Origin: Chrysomallon squamiferum
Taxonomy: Eukaryota > Mollusca > Gastropoda > Neomphalida > Peltospiridae
Assembly (NCBI GenBank): GCA_012295275.1
Contig: CM022665.1
Coordinates: 26,632,946 to 26,696,945 of the forward strand
Length of the DNA: 64,000 nt
Direction: 5' to 3'
Shown: positions 28,901 through 39,996 of the stretch, in pieces
Layout of the letters: every line of letters begins with the position of its first letter
Position numbering within the stretch: the first letter of the stretch is position 1
Notes under the pieces: model-generated
Told to the model about the DNA's origin: nothing
Database searches by the model: none
What the model saw: only the letters and a program-made list of their open reading frames with translations
Program-made: the position numbers and the translations under genes

Positions 28901-29462
28901 TTTTAATGTTCTGAAACTTTTAGTAAAAGCTGTAGTTTGGGCTTTTTTTTTTCATATAAGCACAGCTTTTACACTTACACAGACACGGACTCTCACAATA
29001 TATCAGACAAGCCTTATTTGCCAGAACAGGCTGTACAAATACTGAATATTTATATTATTATTATTCGTATGATGCAACTTTATAATTTTATTGTTTACAT
29101 CTTATCCAACAGCTTCTGATCTTTAGCTCTTCCGCAAATATATACGGATACAAAACAAACAAAAATGTGGATCTAAAGTTTATATTAATTAATCCACTCT
29201 AAATCTCAGTGCTATATCTTTCAGTTATTGGAGATTTGTTGTTTTGAAGTTTGGTCCGAATTCAAATTCGGGTCCGAAACATTCAACATTTCATTGCCTT
29301 GTCCATTGTTATTTGCAACCATTTATTCACAAATACGAAACAGTAGTGCTGAGTGAAAAGCAAGCGATCATTTACCTTGATAAAACGTATTGTCTGAAGA
29401 AATGCAGGACTCATAGACTGTTTTATCATTAAATTTGTCACCCGATTGCATAAGAAGGCCAT
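25902..29462 (-). CDS. PRDX5: Peroxiredoxin-5, mitochondrial type, 6 exons
   Basis: Exons, 5' to 3' on the minus strand: 29462-29376, 28630-28496, 27477-27436, 27095-27006, 26535-26441, 26022-25902; 189 aa. The atypical two-cysteine peroxiredoxin reduces H2O2, alkyl hydroperoxides and peroxynitrite with thioredoxin. The active-site motif AFTPGCTT places the peroxidatic Cys at 72. R120 in IRMLADP is the conserved catalytic arginine. C174 in TGLVC fits the resolving cysteine. The N-terminal 29 residues, a separate exon, are basic, free of acidic residues and contain hydrophobic stretches, as in a mitochondrial presequence. The protein ends in NQT instead of the SQL-type peroxisomal signal of vertebrate PRDX5. 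Extra cysteines occur in DPRCEF, IDCTK and CLLC. Exon 5 uses donor G|GTCTTA, which is unusual but keeps the frame (RSR-RYSVVV). Confidence 0.95.
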
Positions 29463-30795
29463 GTTGATCTAGTTTCCGTAAACTTCATTTGTAGAATAAC
29501 AAACGTCATTTCCGGGTATTCCCCCAAATCTAGGTCAATAAATATAATACTAAGTTTTATTTTCTTAGTTGTTTACAGTTTTCATCATTATGCACTTTCA
29601 CAATTTAACGCGTTTTAATTAATAATATTACATTTATATTTAATATCTAAATTATGTTTTCATAATACTATATCAGCAAATGCGGAAAAAAACCATCAAC
29701 AACAACAAAAAATCAGTCTCAGATACTGTAATTAATTATACGAACTTTAATTAAAAACAATAATTTTTAGCCAAATGTCCACTTTCCTGAAAAGACAATG
29801 ACGGTTTTATAGGGAAATACACCATATAATTATAAAGGTTTCAAAAATACTGTGAAAATATATTATATTGTATGAAGTTCAATAATTTTCAAAATAAGCT
29901 TTAGCCTGGTAATTTAATATAATTCCTTTGTGGTCACCACCACAGTTAATGCGGAGGTTGGAAATTAATTAAGGCTAGTCAAACCGTGTCGTTACAAAAG
30001 TGTTCTAACAAGTTTGGACTTGTTCATTTCTCTATTTGTAACTGACCAATGGTCAGGCTTGGTATTGATAGAGATAACAGACGGCCCTTGTATGGGCGGG
30101 GGACGGCGGGGCTGTCATCTTTGGTTTTATGCATGCCTTGTGACGACGTATTTTTCAAACTTACACTAGATCCACAAATTAGGATATTATTACGGTAACT
30201 ATTAAATATTTTTCTTCGCCTCCCCTCCTCCAAACTTGTGTAAGTGTGTAATACCAATTAATTATATATATTGACAGTTTTATACCTTGAAACATAACAT
30301 AAAACAATTAAAAGTAAACTCATTAAAAAAAAAAAAAAAAAAAAAACAAACAACATTTCATTTTTCAAACCACATAACGTTTTGATCAACTGTTTTGTAA
30401 TTAAATTTTTTAACATTATTATTATTATTACTGTTGTTGTTGTTACTGTTACTGTTTGTTCATATTGTTGTTTAAACATTATAACATAATAAGAGAGAAA
30501 TATTAGAAAGTAATTATTAACGTCAGACTACATGCATAATAGAGAAATGTATAAATTATTTCATTTTTAGAAACTCGGAATTTTGTTACCTCGGCTTTAC
30601 TTTTAATTAACTAATCATAAGGGAATGTACAAATTCAAACTTTACATTTAATATTATACGGCATTTATGTTTTATTTATTTGCTTGTGTGTTAATGTTTA
30701 TTTTATTTTATTTTATTTTATTTTATTTTATTTGTTTATTTATTTTTGTTTATTAGTTTTGATTTTATTTTACAGAACTGTGAAACACTGCAAAT
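29463..30795. other. Divergent intergenic region between PRDX5 and the H2A-like gene
   Basis: Contains the PRDX5 promoter on the left and the H2A-like promoter on the right. Between about 29930 and 30130 the sequence is more complex and GC-richer, with ACCAATGG near 30045 (CCAAT-type) and a GGGCGGGGGACGGCGGGG-like GC-box stretch near 30095-30112. A TTTTA pentanucleotide run occupies about 30701-30731. A possible 3' splice site (TTATTTTACAG) ends at 30775, so a 5' UTR intron is possible. Confidence 0.5.
29501..29516 (-). promoter_or_regulatory. Composite CRE/ETS-like element of the PRDX5 promoter
   Basis: On the minus strand the sequence reads CCCGGAAATGACGTTT, an ETS-type CCGGAA beside a TGACGT half-CRE. 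It lies 39-54 bases upstream of the PRDX5 start codon. Such pairs are common in TATA-less promoters of housekeeping mitochondrial genes. Function is inferred. Confidence 0.45.
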
Positions 30796-31233
30796 ATGAT
30801 GAGGAGACATTATAAAGAATCACGCAAATTATCAAATAAAAACTTAAACCTGCAGAGAAAGTGGAAACAATCCCAACAAAACACAGTATGTCTGCCGTAT
30901 CAATTTGTTTTGACTGATCTGCGTAACAGAACTGGACGAAATGTTAGCACTGGAGCTGCTTTGTATCTGGGAGGAATTATCGAATACTTGATAGCAGAAG
31001 TGTGCGATTTAGCCCAAACTCATTCCATCCAGCTTGGACACAGAGACAGAATAACTCCCGCAGCCATTTACAAAGTTTTTATTAATGATAACGATTTTCG
31101 TAGTATGTATATACAATCAAAATGTATCCCTCAGAACAATGGTTGGATTTCAAAAATAAGTTTTTCTTTGTTATATGTTAGTGACAAGATATCAAAATTT
31201 GTTCATTGGTGGTCAGGCTATTCTAGCAGGTAA
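30796..31233 (+). CDS. Divergent histone H2A-like (histone-fold) protein
   Basis: 145 aa as a single open exon. Residues 33-101 follow the H2A fold: VSTGAALYLGGIIEYLIAEV corresponds to the H2A stretch ending in YLAAVLEYLTAE, then DRITPAAI (RIIPRHI in H2A) and INDNDF (RNDEEL in H2A). The CIPQNNGW region resembles the H2A docking segment TIAQGG. Acidic-patch positions are mostly kept (E63, E68, D71, D98, D100), but the L1/alpha-N arginines are largely lost. The 30-residue N-terminal tail is basic. GTTAGT at 31177 is a possible donor that would replace the last 18 residues with a second exon at 31482. Canonical H2A genes have a far more conserved sequence, so this is a rapidly evolving variant, perhaps germline-specific; that role is a guess. 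Confidence 0.75.
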   Translation: MMRRHYKESRKLSNKNLNLQRKWKQSQQNTVCLPYQFVLTDLRNRTGRNVSTGAALYLGGIIEYLIAEVCDLAQTHSIQLGHRDRITPAAIYKVFINDNDFRSMYIQSKCIPQNNGWISKISFSLLYVSDKISKFVHWWSGYSSR

Positions 31234-31481
31234 CGATAGCTTGAATAATATATAATTATGTGCGACACATAAGAAATGCGAAATATAATGTAATTACACA
31301 CGCAATAAATCTCCTACATTTTTTCTTTCTTTTTAAATGTTTCATTTGGTTGACTGTTTTCTGTTTATTGTTTGTCTTTCTTTCTTTCTTTTTTTCTCTT
31401 ATTTTTTCCAAAATGATCTTAAGTACTATTTTGAAATGAAAGAATATATTTTCCATAGTTTTAAATTCATATTCACTTCAG

Positions 31482-31604
31482 GTTCGAAGTGGATCTTTTT
31501 TAAATGAAGCAACTCAAAAAAGATGTGATGCAAATAATTTATTTTCATTAAAAAGGAGAAGAAAAAAGTTTAAAAGAAATGTGGAAAATAAAGGTATATT
31601 ATAA
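31482..31604 (+). CDS. Candidate second exon of the H2A-like gene (basic tail)
   Basis: Preceded by TTCACTTCAG, a good 3' splice site. The 40-codon frame contains the strongly basic KRRRKKFKRN and ends in TAA. Joined in phase 0 to the GTTAGT donor at 31177 it would make a 167-aa protein with a basic C-terminal tail, as histones have. AATAAA follows the stop (about 31619-31625). Another donor (AG|GTAACG at 31230) is out of phase with this acceptor. The exon also overlaps the probable antisense 3' UTR of the tetraspanin gene. Confidence 0.4.
   Translation, partial: VRSGSFLNEATQKRCDANNLFSLKRRRKKFKRNVENKGIL
31538..31543 (-). promoter_or_regulatory. Candidate poly(A) signal of the tetraspanin gene
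   Basis: AATAAA on the minus strand, 137 bases after the tetraspanin stop. If used, the two convergent transcripts overlap at their 3' ends. Confidence 0.4.
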
Positions 31605-31679
31605 TGCAGAAAAGAAATTTAATAAAAATAACAATAATTAAAAACTAGGTTAAAATGGTTAGCATTTTCATTTTTGATT

Positions 31680-33846
31680 CTACTGCATTCGTGGTCCGCC
31701 TGGCGGTGGTGGTAGTCGAGGTGGCAAAGGGAAGTTTTGTACTGGGCTTGGTCTTCTGGCAGTTCCAATATTGGCATAAATGTTTTCTCTTTCAATATTA
31801 CCATTTAAATTGTGGGGAACTGGTTGTGTTATAGGCATCGCAAAGGTATCAACGTTGGCATAGGGATTGTCTCTTTTAATTTCGCCGATCTCGTCATAAA
31901 GAGGTTCGTTTCGAACAGTCGGAATATCGAACTGTGGCTGTGTAAATCCGCCAATGTTGGCATAGGCATTTTCTGTCTCGATGTTGCTTTCATCTATTAT
32001 AGGAGTGTGTTTTGCGGTTCCGTTCCCGTTGAGATTTGGCAACATTATCTGATCCACGTTGGCATATACAGGCTCTCTTTCAATGATACCTTGATCAATA
32101 TTAGCATAAACACGATCGGTTGCTATTGGTGCAGTAATGTGTGGCTTTCTTTCCATGCTTTGGATTGGTACTACTTCCTCATCGTCCTCTTCATCACCCG
32201 TTTCCTCGCCAGACGTAACATCTTTCAACAAAGGTTTGCCAGCTCCTCTTTTTTTATCTGCAAATAGAGAAATGTAATCGATTTGCATTAGTTTTTGAGT
32301 AACTTAAGAAAAATAAATAAACAAATTAACTAATGTAATTCAGTTATTTATTTGTCAAGTTTATTATTGTTGTTGTTGTTACTTATTACATAGGAAAAAG
32401 AAGAGGAAACAATTTGATAATAACATTATTTGTTTAATTTAGTATGTGAAGTGGCAAATTACTGCTGTTAATATAGCTTAAACAGAGTCGTACTTTTGGT
32501 GGGGGAAATGTAGAAAACAATTATACAGTTTTTACCTTTCTCTTTTTTAGAAGGAAAAAGATAACCAACGGTTGTTGCAGTAGCTTTTCCACCTTTTAAC
32601 GCCTTTACCACGGACGTTTGCACAAAGCGTGTTAATATAACTACAACGATCTAAAATGATGATGATGATAAAAAATATTACTTAGTTATTATTATTACAT
32701 AAACATGAAAGTTGTTTGATCAGAAATTTAATCAAGACAATGGTAAAATACACATACACAAAAACACAACACTCTAATGTAAAAGACCACTTATTATTTG
32801 TGACAGTCGACACATGCAGAATTGTATACTAATTCTTTGCTACTTGTAAAATACCTGAACACCTGTTGATGACAAAATCAATATTCCGACATATGTCAGG
32901 ATGCCGTGCCCGTAGTACATGGTCAAAGCCTGCTTACAACCCCAGCGGTGAAGGGTTGTCGCCACTTTGTAATCGTAGTTGTAATGCACGTGATTGTCGT
33001 GGACATGGTGATGAATGCACGGCCGCTTGGCCAAGGGGCTGCAGCAGCTGAACGGAACATCATCATTTGTGTAACCAAGATTTGAATCCCTAAAACAGTA
33101 GGAAGAAAAATCATTTAACATGGAAAGCAGTATCCCTGTCTTTGAAAAATGATTAATTTCTGACTCTATTTGTATTGTTATATAAAAATCTTTGTTAAAG
33201 TTTTAATACTAATAATAAACTGAGATCATTTAGAGAAGACTTTTTTTCAAGTAATGATAATGGTTATGATGACAAAGACTCACAATTTTAATCCATGTTT
33301 ATTTATAAGGTAGTGGTGGTTAATCCAGTTCACACCAAACCAGTCTCGGTAGTCGTTGCTACCACAACACTCGAAGGTTATCTGCAAAGTGTCGAGTTCG
33401 TACTTCGTTGGCTGATCGGACTTGTATCGTTTTATTGCTTTTAAAAGTCCTCTTCCATATGCTTTGCCCATCCTAGGTATTTCTGCAAAGCACACAATAC
33501 CTACTGCCACATGTAACGCACACAGTACTGCCCCCGAGATTATTATTCCAAATAAAGCCTTAGATAATTTTTTTCGTTGTTTCTTTTTTCTAAGTTTATA
33601 ATACACAACAGTACATACCACGTTTTGTATTATTCCGTAGATTCCAGTGAACATTATGAATCCAGGAAGAACCGATATATCAAATCCTTCGAGGAAACGT
33701 GTTTTTGATTCTATGACTACCTGAATGAAAGCACCGCAACCTAGTATGGACACTGATGTTAATGCACAAAACAGACTTATGATAGCTGAAGTTATTGCAC
33801 ATGCCTTACGTTTTTTCTCATTTAGTCTTACTTTCGGCACTCCCAT
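31680..33846 (-). CDS. Peripherin-2/ROM1-like tetraspanin with a long tyrosine-motif tail, 4 exons
   Basis: Exons, 5' to 3' on the minus strand: 33846-33284, 33089-32855, 32650-32536, 32257-31680; 496 aa versus about 346 in human peripherin-2. Four membrane segments lie near 17-40, 57-83, 96-121 and 254-280. The large loop carries the tetraspanin CCG (160-162), then DWFGVNWI, PFSCC (200-204), PC (211-212) and GC (238-239), the spacing of the photoreceptor peripherin/ROM family. The lone loop cysteine that links vertebrate peripherin-2 oligomers (Cys150) has no counterpart. The loop has a histidine-rich patch (214-223). The tail (about 281-496) has an acidic run (322-332), YANI/YANV at Y355, Y369, Y403, Y437 and Y465, YDEI at Y425, and a proline-rich end (481-490). 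A membrane scaffold that recruits SH2 proteins when phosphorylated is my inference. Confidence 0.9.
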
Positions 33847-34856
33847 TTCATATTTTGTTTTTGACTGAATTTACATGTAAATATCGACCTTTAAATTCCT
33901 ATTGCACATCGTTGTAAAATGTATATAAATCCATCTTGATACTGTTATTTTAAGCCAAACATTTTTGCAAATAAATTTCAATAATGATAAATGACGTCAT
34001 TCATATAATTGTGCACAATGACGTTACAAAATAAATTAACAATCTTTATAAATGAGGCAGATGATACATGTAAATGAATACGAACCCTTAACGTTTTTTC
34101 ATTTTTTTCATTGTTTAATTTAATATAAATATATATATATATTTTTTTTTTTCGTGATTTTTTTTAACTCTGAAGACCGTTATACAGTCTTAAAAATAAA
34201 CTGAAGCCTAAAATATTTTATTTATATGTGTTCACTGTATTATCTTTATTTTTCATATTGTACATGTATTAGAAATTAAATCTTCAGTAACTTGTTAATA
34301 CAGACTACTTTAAAGCGGATAGTAGTCGCTGTGGTGTGCGATCACATCTGAAATAATTTAAAATGATTAAGGAATTTAAATAATAAATTACTGGTATGTG
34401 TGATTTTGTGTATACAGTATATGATCAAGGCACATTGTTTATTATGACACTGAGACAAAACAACAAGTAAGTTTACTTATATTAAAATTATATTCAATTT
34501 ATGTGTAAATAACACATTTTTAATAATATATAAAGACAGCACAGTCATGAGCGTATATAAGTAGCAAAATTAGAACTTGAAGATAAACTCTATAACCTCA
34601 AATGATCAAAACATTCGAATATTTATTTTATGTCATTATTTTTGTTTAGTTCTCAGAATTGATATTAACATAATAATTGTGATGGTTCTTTTCAGCACGC
34701 GGATAGCGAGCAAAATAATTGTAATTTAAATTAATAAATTAAATAATCAAACACTTGTATTCAGTTTGAATTTGTCGTTTATTTGTCAAATTTAGGAGAG
34801 TTAATCCCCTTTAGAACTTCTTCTCGCTAAAAGGAAGGAAACATCTCCGAAGTATC
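33847..34856. other. Divergent promoter region of the tetraspanin and TTC13
   Basis: A roughly 1 kb gap between two head-to-head start codons. It is AT-rich with CRE-like sites near the tetraspanin side and no gene. A short shared regulatory region is likely. Confidence 0.55.
33992..34026. promoter_or_regulatory. Two CRE-like sites
   Basis: A perfect palindromic TGACGTCA (33992-33999) and a near-match TGACGTTA (34019-34026), spaced 27 bases apart and about 145-180 bases upstream of the tetraspanin start. They resemble CREB/ATF sites; function is inferred. Confidence 0.5.
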
Positions 34857-37800
34857 ATGGAGGTGCTTTCACTTCTGATGTTATGCATTTGGGTTATTAA
34901 TACGCGAGAAGATAATCAGTTTTGTGAAATAGCAAATGTTCAGATAGAAAATGAAGATGGAAGAAGACAGATCTTCGAACTGAAGCGCATAGAGCCAATT
35001 AAAGGAGGTCCTTGTCTGCTCTGTGCAGGCAAATCTAGTAGTGGCACCTGGGAAATATCTCCACTGAAATTTAGTCTTGTTTTAACGCCTGGTGAAGTTG
35101 TAGCAGAATGCGGTAGGTGTTTAAAAATGAAGTATTTTTCTATCATATGCAGATTAAATGAATAAATTCATCTAAATAAAATTATATGTTCATGCAGAAA
35201 AAAATTTAAAAAAACATCTTCTTATAACTTACAGAGACTAATGAAGAGTTACATCATAATTATATATTCAGATTAATTCCATTTAATTTCTAAACATTCA
35301 TATGATTAAATAATTTAGTTAATATATGTAAAATAAACTTCCACTGATATAGTGATAAGTTGAATTTGCTTTTGGCCTATTTGGAATTATTAATTTGTAT
35401 GTCACTATGTGTGCCTTTCAGATGATGCTAAGCATAATTTACCTGTTGGTTTGTGTGCAGCTTCAAAAACTATTAGTTCCTGTTCGCATGAAGATTCCAC
35501 AGAGAAAGAAGATAAAAAATCCTGTCAAAATCCACAGGTGAAAAATAGAGACTTGATTTATTTATAGATTCTATAACTTTATGATAATTTCCTATTTGTT
35601 AATTACATATATGATAACATAATTTAGCCAGTGAACAAAATTTAATTAATACTTTGAAATTGTTTTTTTCACAGGTTTTGGCTGACAAAATATTTGAGAA
35701 AGGACTAGTTCCTATGGCAACAGGAAAAAATGACATTGACAGAAAAATAGGTAATATATTTTTCTTTTTGAAACTATTTAGAAACTGACATAATAATTGG
35801 TTAATTTTAATATTAAATTAATCTCTGAAAATAGGCTGTAACCCAGAAGAAGACATATAATTTGAGGAATGAATGGCCATTGGATCACCCCTCCTCAACC
35901 TTTGGGTTTTATAATTCATACAATTATTGTATAAAAGGCCAGAGTTTCTGATTTTCTTTTCTTGGAAATTGCATTGTATTTCTATTATAAACCAGGCAAG
36001 TGGGAAATTTTAATCAGTGCTTACTGCATTTTTAGAACGGCTTTATGTTTATGTACTGTGGCAGTTTAAACAAAAACTGATTATGTAGGTACCAGCAGCC
36101 TAGGTGATATAATTGGTCGAAGCTGTTAAAAGTTCAGATTTTGTCCATTTTCCTCCACTCACAAATCCCTTCTATAAATCCTACCATAAAAAACAAATAC
36201 ATGTAACTAAAGATCTTTATGTGCTCTTTTAAATGGTGTTGTTGTTCTTGTTGTATATTTAATCAGTTCTTTGTACGAGAGTGTTAAAGGCAGTGGGGGT
36301 AAACTCACTTCAGCACCTGTGGTCAGCAATTAACACCGTGGAGTGAAAAGTCCTAAAATAGGGTCACTCTACAAATGCCTGGCTTGTTTTCGCCGAAATG
36401 GCTTCAATGTTATTTTTAGCACAGCTAGGAGGGTCAAAGTTTCTAACAGTGTGCATGTCGTAGCTGGCAATGGCTTATATCAAAAGTGGTGTCCAAAAAT
36501 GTACTTTTTCATGCCTTCAAACCTATTTTGAAAAAAACTGGCTGAAAATAAAACCTATGTTCATGGGATCAAATGAAAGATCATTCAATTACCTTTCAAA
36601 CAATGTGCAACACTACGGTGTGTCTTCTTTGGCGAAAAGAAGCTCCGCATTTGAAAGTAGCACGTGCTTGGCAAAATCGCCATTACGTTACGCCGTAGAT
36701 TTTATGTAAGTTAGAAAGGTCTGGTGCTTGTTAAAATGATTATATTTATATGTTGTTTATATTTTTAATTAATTTGTTGGCTGTTTGTTTTTCTTCAGTT
36801 TTCCTACTTTTAGCGTATACATTATAGCACGTGCATAGCGAAATCGTGTTCTGAATTAAACGAATTAACATTGTTTTGCTGATTACTATCTTCAGTTTAA
36901 AACCATCGATTATTTTGCATTCAAAATTCTTGCAATAAACGTCGAATTAAGAATCGTAAACATAACAAACTATACAACATAATAGAACAATGTATTCAGA
37001 GGTATTGATGGAATGCTGAATAAAACACCTTTCTGGAGTTGACGCCAAGGATTAGCTGAGTTTATGTATTGCAAAGGATTATGGTTAAACATCAAATGTT
37101 TGTAGACCTTTTAAGTAACATTTATATATATATATGATATATACACATCACAGTATCTTAACTTATTACTACCAATTATTTAATAGAGTGAAAATTGAAG
37201 CTGCTTACGTAAATAAAGTTGTGCTGTTCTATAAAAATTGAAATTGTAATTTTTTTTTATGGGCTTGGCAGACATTTTTTTAATTTTATTTTTTTTATTA
37301 CAAATGTTAAATTCAAGTATGTCATTTGAAAGATCTTGATAAATTGTTCACAACAAAAACTGAAACCACAGTGTGTATTTGAACTTTTAGTCATTTTGAT
37401 GATTTTGGCATGTTCAGCATGTTATTGTGAACACACATACAAACATACAGCTCAAAAATTGAGCTCATTTGGCAAGTTGGTCCCATCACTCTTGTTGATT
37501 TTCAGCCTTTTGTGTCAATTACTTTTCAAACTACTGTTGGCCAAAGTAGCCCTTTCTGCTAATTAGCCAAAATAGGGCTAAAAACCAACCAAATACCTGT
37601 CAAACCGATTTGCATATATCTTCTTAACTGCTGGAGACAGAAACATAATTTTTTGTGTGTTTTCATTCTTTTTGCTACAGCTTTCATTATGTGCTGGTTT
37701 TTTGAGTGCATATTATGTGAAATTAAAGTCAGAAAAAATTTGCCTGCCAGTACCTAGATTATGTATGCATTTAACCCATTTGTGCTTAATACAGAGGATT

Positions 37801-39954
37801 TTTCAAATTTTTATACATGTTTTACATCTTCTGTAAGATAAGTAAATAATGAAATTAAGTAAATTGCTATTACAGAGTTTTTATGGAATGATTATATCTT
37901 CAAAATCAGCATTAAAGTAATTTTAACATGATAACATGATATCAAAACTGGTATTGATGGACACAGTAAATTGTATTTATGGTATTTGGAACAGACCAAT
38001 TTATAAATACATTCTGTGTACTTTGATGTTAATTTTTCAATATTTATTTTTAATAATACATTTTTCTATTTAAAAATATTTTCTAAAATATTTTTGTAGC
38101 TTTAGCAGTTGTCCATACAAATCTGGGATCATTTAGTAAAGCTATTAACACATTCTCTGATATACTAAAGGTAGGTTTTTTAAAACTGTATTATTGTTAA
38201 TTATTAATTTTTAAAAATTTTTAGAAATATTTTAAAATTTATTTGTTTGTTAAAATTAATGATATTGATTTAATAAATTACTGATTTTACATTACCAACA
38301 ATCATTAATTAATTAATAATATTCCGCCTGATTTAAAAGTAATCTGTTTTATTTCCTCTTTCTAAATTACTTTACATTGATGATTGAATATTTAGATAAA
38401 GGTTTCAAAACAATGTATTATATTTAACAGCAAAATAACAACATTGTAGCTGCTTATTATGGAAGAGGTGTTGCATATGCTAGAAAAGGTTTAAATGTAA
38501 GTACAGTTATTTATGTCCTGTATCATGCTTTCAATTCAAAACACAACATTCACACCAAAAAATACATACACTGAACAGGATGATTCCTAATTATGATATG
38601 AGACGTGAATAAATGAATGAAAGTTACAAACTTACAATTATAAAATAATTTCATATATATATATATATATACTGTATATATTATTTTATTTTTTATTAAA
38701 AGGGGACAGATTTAAAAAAAACTATTCAATGCTATTCAGGATAATGAGTCACACATTTTTATTTTAGGAGGGCATTGTTGTGAACCTTTATCTCTGTGTG
38801 ATGTAGATGTCAGTAGTGGACCAGCCTTAAAACATTAATTTCATTCTGTTTGAAATGATATTTAACAGTCTTAATTCTCAATCATTTATATTCGCATTTT
38901 AATTCAGATTGCAGAAAATGCGGTTTTAGCACTGGCAGATTTTTCAGAAGCTATTAAAAGAGACAAAGATAGACATGAAGCCTATGAAAGAAGATCAGAG
39001 GTAATATTTATCAAAGCAGCAATAAATCTAGATAAACAAATAGAAAAGAAACGACATAAAAATTTATGAAAAATGTTATAATAAATTTCACTGCACACCA
39101 ACATATATAGATTTTTGTTTTTCCTTTCTTTATTTTTATTTTGTTTTTTATTTTTAATGAATAGTAATTAAATATTAATAGTACAGCTGTGGTTATTTCT
39201 AAAATAATCTGTAAAGTATCATTTATATTTGACTAATCACAATAGTGTGTATGTGACTAACATTTTTCTATTTTCAGTTGTAGTTACTTTAAAATAATTT
39301 GTATAATAATAATATGGTTGATTTCAGTATTTTAGTTTGTTGTTTATATCTAACACATTTCTGTTTGCAGGTTTATATTGGTTTAGGTCATTACACCGAA
39401 GCATTGGATGATATGACCATGGCTATTAACTATAGACCAACAGAAAAACTTTACTTCATGAGAGGAGTTGTTAACCTCTTACTTGAAGTAAGCCATATAT
39501 AATAATATTTAAATATATTGTAGCAGCTCATCATTTAATTAGGTAATGTAGCATACCAGGCAGTGTGTGTGCGTGTGTGTCTGTGGATAAATGGTTAGAT
39601 ATGAATAAAGGTAATGTTACATTTTCTAAAGATTTCATTTTATTCATGATTATATGTTTGTGACAGAATTATGCAGATGCTGAAAAAGATTTCAGAAGAA
39701 ACCTAGAATCTGAAGGACAGATGTATATTGCTTCATATTTTAATCTAGGACTTGCACTTTACTATAGAGGCAAAGTTAGGGTGAGTATCATAATCTGTTG
39801 GCATTTATTGTGTAATGGAAGGATTAGTTACAGTCAAAACCCTTAGTATTTTTAATCTTGGATTTGAATGAAGTTATTGAACAATTATTAAACTAATCTT
39901 TTCAGAGATCTTCCTACTTATTAAAATGGTTGTTACACACATGTACACGTGTGT

Positions 39955-39996
<42 letters not shown>

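Noticed and set aside
31812-32267. 151-codon plus-strand open frame
   Set aside because: Antisense shadow of the tetraspanin tail exon, whose own frame fits splicing and protein family.
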